8,316 bases of DNA from an uncultured Coriobacteriia bacterium (lineage in GTDB: Bacteria > Actinomycetota > Coriobacteriia > Coriobacteriales > QAMH01), in the NCBI GenBank assembly GCA_902493755.1, contig CABURF010000036.1, positions 1-8,316 on the forward strand. The letters run 5' to 3'. Made by a program: the position numbers and the translations under genes. The notes below the pieces were generated by a model, which ran no database searches, was not told the origin of the DNA, and saw nothing but the letters and a program-made list of their open reading frames with translations. This document shows positions 5,686-8,316 of the stretch, piece by piece; position 1 is the stretch's first letter; every line of letters starts with the position of its first letter.

Positions 5686-6509
5686 GCGACACGTCTAGCA
5701 GGCGAGAGGAGGGCCGCCTCAAGCAATGGCTCTTCCTCGCACTCGAGTATCCAGCCAAAGCATCGACGGGTGGCAAGGTAGCCTGTGGCGTCATCTACGT
5801 CTGTATCGTCGCAAACGCCATCCTCGTGTGCATTCCGAGCGACTGGCTGTCTTCCGCCTTCGATGGCCCCATCCTCGTGCTCAGCATCATCTCGTCATGC
5901 GTGTTCGCCTGCGAGTACGCGGCACGCATCTGGATAGCCGACAAGGTGCGCCCCCGTCTCTCGCCACCAAAGGCGCGCCTGCGTTACATGGTGTCTCCCA
6001 TGGGCATCGTCGACCTCTTGTCCTTCGTCCCGGCATGGATCATGTTCTTCGTGCCGATGTCGCCCGCGATACGAGATGCGATCAGCATCATCCGCCTCAT
6101 CCGTCTCTTCAAGATCTCGCGTTACATGCGCGGCTTGCGCACCATCGGCGCTGTCATCAGGAATCGTCGCCAGGAGATCATCGCCGCTTTCATGGTGCTC
6201 GCATTGCTTACGATCGCCGCAAGCGTGCTCATGTACGAAGCGGAGCACGCCGTACAGCCCGAAGCTTTCGACAGCATCCTAACCGGCATATACTGGGCCA
6301 TGACAACGATCACGACCACCGGCTACGGAGACCTCGTTCCCATTACCGCCCTGGGGAGGGTCATCGGTTTTGTCGTCATGGTTCTCTCGATCGCCATCGT
6401 CGCCATACCGGCGGGCATCTTCTCTGCGGGATTCGTCGAGGAGTTTCGCGCGCAGCGAAACGGGCGCACGCCCGTCACGACCGATGGCGAGCAAGATGAT
6501 GAGGGCTAG
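5682..6509 (+). CDS. Voltage-gated-type K+ channel (six-helix ion transport protein)
   Basis: A 275-residue protein of bacterial Kv type. Helices S1-S3 occupy roughly residues 33-125. S4 carries five positive residues exactly every third position (Arg138, Arg141, Lys144, Arg147, Arg150), the voltage-sensor signature. S5 is near 167-185, the pore helix near 199-210, and the selectivity filter is TTTGYGD (211-217), which marks K+ selectivity. S6 follows with VVMVLSIAIVAIPAGIF (231-247). The C-terminal tail is short and polar, without a nucleotide-binding or RCK domain. ATG 5682 overlaps the antiporter stop (ATGA), so the two are translationally coupled. Paired K+ channel and cation/H+ exchange would jointly set membrane potential and internal K+/pH; that co-function is inferred from the arrangement. 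The stop TAG (6507-6509) shares CTAG with the stop of the convergent gene. Confidence 0.92.
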   Translation: MSDTSSRREEGRLKQWLFLALEYPAKASTGGKVACGVIYVCIVANAILVCIPSDWLSSAFDGPILVLSIISSCVFACEYAARIWIADKVRPRLSPPKARLRYMVSPMGIVDLLSFVPAWIMFFVPMSPAIRDAISIIRLIRLFKISRYMRGLRTIGAVIRNRRQEIIAAFMVLALLTIAASVLMYEAEHAVQPEAFDSILTGIYWAMTTITTTGYGDLVPITALGRVIGFVVMVLSIAIVAIPAGIFSAGFVEEFRAQRNGRTPVTTDGEQDDEG

Positions 6510-6829
6510 CGCCCCTTCTCGTAAAGCTCCAAGAGGACACGGCAGGCCTTAAGGCGGCCAGAGAAGACCTTCTCGTAATGGTGGTCGTCGTACCAATCGA
6601 AGGTGTAGCACGCCTCCTCGCCCGCGACCCGGTCCTCAAGCTCGGGAAGCTCGGCCTTGAGCCTCTCGTACACGGCCTCTGGCTCGATGCCGTGCATGAG
6701 CTCGTCGCGCGCATCCTCCATGTACTCGAGCTCGGCGCTATCCCACGCGTCGAAGTCCGATGGCCCCTGGGCATCCCACTTCGCCCGTTTCTCGTCGATT
6801 CTCTTCTCAACCGCCTCTAGAAACCCCAT
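6506..6829 (-). CDS. Small acidic protein of unknown function
   Basis: A 107-residue, Glu/Asp-rich soluble protein I do not recognise. ATG 6829 is chosen because AGGAG (RNA-sense, over 6835-6839) lies 5 nt upstream. The longer frame to 6907 would read through the hairpin repeat at 6851-6883 and overlap the luxR-type gene. Predicted content is mostly helical and highly charged: an N-terminal amphipathic helix (FLEAVEKRIDEKRAKWDA, residues 3-20), a Trp/Asp turn, helices at about 31-46 and 50-65, an aromatic patch CYTFDWYDDHHYEKVF (74-89), and a basic C-terminal helix. There is no signal peptide or membrane segment. It could be co-transcribed with the upstream luxR-type gene if the hairpin lets polymerase pass, but a link in function is not shown. 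The frame is supported by the ribosome site and sensible composition. Confidence 0.65.
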   Translation of the reverse strand: MGFLEAVEKRIDEKRAKWDAQGPSDFDAWDSAELEYMEDARDELMHGIEPEAVYERLKAELPELEDRVAGEEACYTFDWYDDHHYEKVFSGRLKACRVLLELYEKGR

Positions 6830-6850
6830 TGCCGCTCCTGTCGAAATCGA

Positions 6851-6883
6851 AGTGGGACAAATGGACAGGTCATTTGTCCCACT
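6851..6883 (-). repeat. Palindromic repeat, copy 2 (hairpin after luxR-type gene)
   Basis: A 13-bp perfect stem (AGTGGGACAAATG at 6851-6863 with CATTTGTCCCACT at 6871-6883) around the loop GACAGGT. The core 6853-6881 is the exact reverse complement of 4307-4335, loop included. On the minus strand the hairpin starts inside the TAG stop of the luxR-type gene (6882-6884), so it could terminate that transcript, although only a short TTT follows on that strand. Confidence 0.8.
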
Positions 6884-7601
6884 AGCCCTTGTAGTACATG
6901 ATGGCAATTTGCGTGCGGTTGCTCAGCTCGAGCTTGCCGAGAATCGAGCTGATGTGGTTGCGCACCGTGCCTTCGGACAAGAAGAGACTCGTCGCGATAT
7001 CACGGTTGTCCATACCCTCGGCAACGAGCTTGGCGATGGCATATTCGCGCTCCGTGAGATTGCCGAACGGCCCCGTCGCCTCCAATCGCGCATCCCGCGC
7101 AGCTGCTTCGGTACCGGCAGCTTCCTTGCCTGTCAGCTGTGCATCACGATCGGCAAGCAACTTGAGGTTACGCTCGCGCAAATCGTCAAAAGCGAACTGC
7201 ATGCCCGCATATCCCGCACGCGCGCGCGCATCCTTGACGCCGAGTAGCACGGCGGCAGCACAGACGAGCAGGCTTGCCGTACATCCGACAGGCGACACCA
7301 AGCCAAGGCAGAACGCAACCGCGAGCGGCGCAGCCCATACGACACGCAACGACCACACACGCTCATGCAACATGACATACGCGCAAACCGGCAGGAAGAA
7401 AAACGCGGGAGGAAGAACAATCGTGCAGACGAGGAAAACGACCTGGGCCACATTTCGATACAAGGCCGCAGCCATGCTGCATATACTCACGAGCGCAACG
7501 GAAAGCAAGAGCCCGACAACGACAAGATTCGCATCGGCAACGAGAAGCGATACGACCACGCAAGCGGCCATCAAGATGATTTCGTCGACGTATTCTTCCA
7601 T
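6882..7601 (-). CDS. Membrane-anchored LuxR-type transcriptional regulator
   Basis: A 239-residue protein that joins an N-terminal membrane module to a C-terminal NarL/LuxR helix-turn-helix. Four to five hydrophobic segments span about residues 7-45, 52-78 and 88-121. They are followed by a charged, probably coiled-coil linker (AGMQFAFDDLRERNLKLLAD, 132-151) of the kind that leads into the catalytic part of histidine kinases. The HTH (181-236) has the family residues LTERE (182-186), Gly196, Asn199, Ile202-Ala203, GTVRNHISSILGKL (211-224). No receiver domain is present, so it is a one-component sensor-regulator rather than a phosphorelay output. ATG 7601 is chosen over the frame start at 7751 because a TATAAT stands 7 nt upstream and the extension is polar, unlike a sensor N-terminus. 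It is divergent from an ABC transporter gene, its likely target. Confidence 0.85.
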   Translation of the reverse strand: MEEYVDEIILMAACVVVSLLVADANLVVVGLLLSVALVSICSMAAALYRNVAQVVFLVCTIVLPPAFFFLPVCAYVMLHERVWSLRVVWAAPLAVAFCLGLVSPVGCTASLLVCAAAVLLGVKDARARAGYAGMQFAFDDLRERNLKLLADRDAQLTGKEAAGTEAAARDARLEATGPFGNLTEREYAIAKLVAEGMDNRDIATSLFLSEGTVRNHISSILGKLELSNRTQIAIMYYKG

Positions 7602-7608
7602 GAGCACG

Positions 7609-7614
7609 ATTATA
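7609..7614 (-). promoter_or_regulatory. -10 box of the luxR-type gene, suggesting a leaderless mRNA
   Basis: On the minus strand TATAAT (7614 to 7609) is a perfect -10 hexamer and is separated from ATG 7601 by only 7 nt. Transcription would start at or next to the A of the ATG, leaving no leader. No good -35 box is seen 17 nt upstream (GGGTGG), so an activator or weak basal activity is possible. Confidence 0.5.
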
Positions 7615-7667
7615 CCGCTCCCCTCGTCATGCCACCCCACACAGCTCCCGCACATGCCCCTGAGCGG

Positions 7668-7696
7668 GACATTTGCAAACCTATGACAAATGTCAT
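7668..7696. promoter_or_regulatory. Candidate operator between luxR-type and ABC genes
   Basis: ATGACA-AA-TGTCAT (7683-7696) is a 14-bp palindrome with 6-bp arms. A further arm, GACATTTG (7668-7675), matches CAAATGTC (7687-7694) in inverted orientation 11 nt apart, so two related half-site sets lie side by side. The palindrome ends directly before the proposed -35 box of the ABC gene. This is the position where LuxR-type activators usually bind, but the assignment is inferred. Confidence 0.45.
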
Positions 7697-7697
7697 G

Positions 7698-7726
7698 TTT
7701 ACTCCGTGCGCCTAAGAAGATTAAAT
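7698..7726 (+). promoter_or_regulatory. Candidate promoter of the ABC transporter gene
   Basis: TTTACT (7698-7703) and TTAAAT (7721-7726) are separated by exactly 17 nt and each matches the consensus at four of six positions. A start near 7733 would give a leader of about 33 nt before ATG 7766. The poor boxes fit a promoter needing an activator. A perfect 8-nt palindrome GACATGTC (7747-7754) lies in the leader, just before the ribosome site. Confidence 0.4.
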
Positions 7727-7765
7727 GAAAGCATTCGGACCCCTCGGACATGTCGGGAGAAGAAC

Positions 7766-8316
7766 ATGCAAGACATCGTTTCGGTAGTCGATCTGGTCAA
7801 GCGCTATGGCGGCATGATCGCCCTCGACCACTTCACCATGAAAATCGAGCGCGGCGAGATATTCGGACTGCTCGGGCCAAACGGCAGCGGCAAGACCACC
7901 GCCATCAACTGCATACTCCAGTTGCTTACCTACGATCGTGGGGAGATTTGCCTGTTCGGGCAGCCCATGACACAGTCGAGTTACGAGCTGAAGCGAAAGA
8001 TCGGCATCGTCCCGCAAAACGTCGCCGTATTCGAGGAACTCAGCGTGCGCGAGAACATCGACTACTTCTGCGGGCTATACGTGAGCGACAGCGCGATGCG
8101 CAGGAAGCTCGTGCGCGAGGCCATCGAATTCGTCGGTCTCGAGGACTACGAGAAATCCCGTCCCAAGAAGCTCTCCGGTGGCCTGCTCAGGCGCCTGAAC
8201 ATCGCCTGCGGCATCGCCCACAAGCCCGAACTCGTCTTTTTCGACGAACCCACGGTCGCCGTCGACCCGCAGAGCCGTGCGTCGATTCTCGACGGCATCA
8301 AGCAGATGAATGCAGA
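7766..8316 (+). CDS. ABC transporter ATP-binding protein, ABC-2/drug-resistance type (3' truncated)
   Basis: The frame is open to the end of the window: 183 residues of a protein whose relatives are usually about 230-310 long. Motifs: Walker A GPNGSGKTT (residues 37-45), Q-loop glutamine in VPQN (Gln84), signature LSGGLLRR (136-143), Walker B LVFFDEP (156-162) with catalytic Glu161, and D-loop VAVDP (164-168). The signature has Leu where Gln or Met is usual, and the D-loop region has Ala where related exporters usually have Gly; both look like tolerable changes. The ATPase drives an ABC-2-type permease, expected just downstream and out of view, for export of drugs, lipids or peptides. ATG 7766 follows GGGAG (7755-7759) at 6 nt. 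The divergent membrane-bound LuxR-type regulator is the likely controller. Type is well supported; substrate unknown. Confidence 0.93.
   Translation, partial: MQDIVSVVDLVKRYGGMIALDHFTMKIERGEIFGLLGPNGSGKTTAINCILQLLTYDRGEICLFGQPMTQSSYELKRKIGIVPQNVAVFEELSVRENIDYFCGLYVSDSAMRRKLVREAIEFVGLEDYEKSRPKKLSGGLLRRLNIACGIAHKPELVFFDEPTVAVDPQSRASILDGIKQMNA

Noticed and set aside
6898..7686. A 262-codon plus-strand frame opposite the luxR-type gene
   Set aside because: Ser/Thr/Ala/Arg-rich shadow of the membrane module and HTH on the other strand; no domain and no ribosome site.
7666..7694. GGGACATTTG...GACAAATGTC as a third copy of the 29-nt repeat
   Set aside because: Words are similar, but arms, spacing and loop differ from the two exact copies; it fits better as an operator-like inverted repeat.
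7721..8017. A 98-codon minus-strand frame opposite the ABC ATPase
   Set aside because: Antisense to the Walker A region of a clear ATPase and overlapping its promoter.
1..8316. CRISPR array, tRNA/rRNA, integrase or insertion sequence
   Set aside because: No regularly spaced repeats, cloverleaf, rRNA-like stretch or transposase/integrase motif was seen on either strand.

Overview
The window (about 60% G+C, estimated by eye) reads as chromosomal DNA of an anaerobic, probably gut-associated actinobacterium of the class Coriobacteriia (Eggerthellaceae/Coriobacteriaceae type). The reasons are the GC-rich codon use, an ATP-driven 2-hydroxyacyl-CoA-dehydratase-type activase system (typical of strict anaerobes), a membrane-anchored LuxR-type regulator (a class expanded in Coriobacteriia), and Clostridia-like accessory genes (HTH protein plus vWA pair) in an actinobacterial base composition. 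The taxon is an inference; no rRNA or marker gene is present.

Layout: (1) 1-2883 (+) is a tightly packed operon: the 3' part of a 2-hydroxyacyl-CoA-dehydratase D-component-like gene, its ATPase activase (ATGA overlap), and a DHA2-type MFS exporter starting 4 nt after the activase stop. (2) 2953-4298 (+) holds a small HTH-like protein and a vWA/MIDAS protein, a gene pair I recall from Firmicutes. The vWA reading frame is broken near 4045 and its last third continues in another frame. A 15-bp hairpin repeat follows. (3) 4456-6509 (+) is an ion-transport operon with its own extended -10 promoter: a CPA2-type cation/proton antiporter overlapping (ATGA) a six-helix voltage-gated-type K+ channel. 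(4) 6506-6829 (-) is a small acidic protein of unknown function, convergent with the channel and sharing a CTAG that supplies both stop codons. (5) 6882-7601 (-) is a membrane-bound LuxR-type regulator, divergent from (6) an ABC-2-type ATPase starting at 7766 (+) and running off the end. The 164-bp divergent region carries a promoter candidate for each side and a 14-bp palindrome just upstream of the ABC -35 box.

The most notable non-coding signal is a 29-nt imperfect palindrome present twice (4307-4335 and, exactly reverse-complemented, 6853-6881). Both copies lie directly after the stop codon of the preceding gene and in the same orientation relative to it. No tRNA, rRNA, CRISPR array, transposase or prophage gene was seen. 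No gap between genes exceeds about 165 bases.
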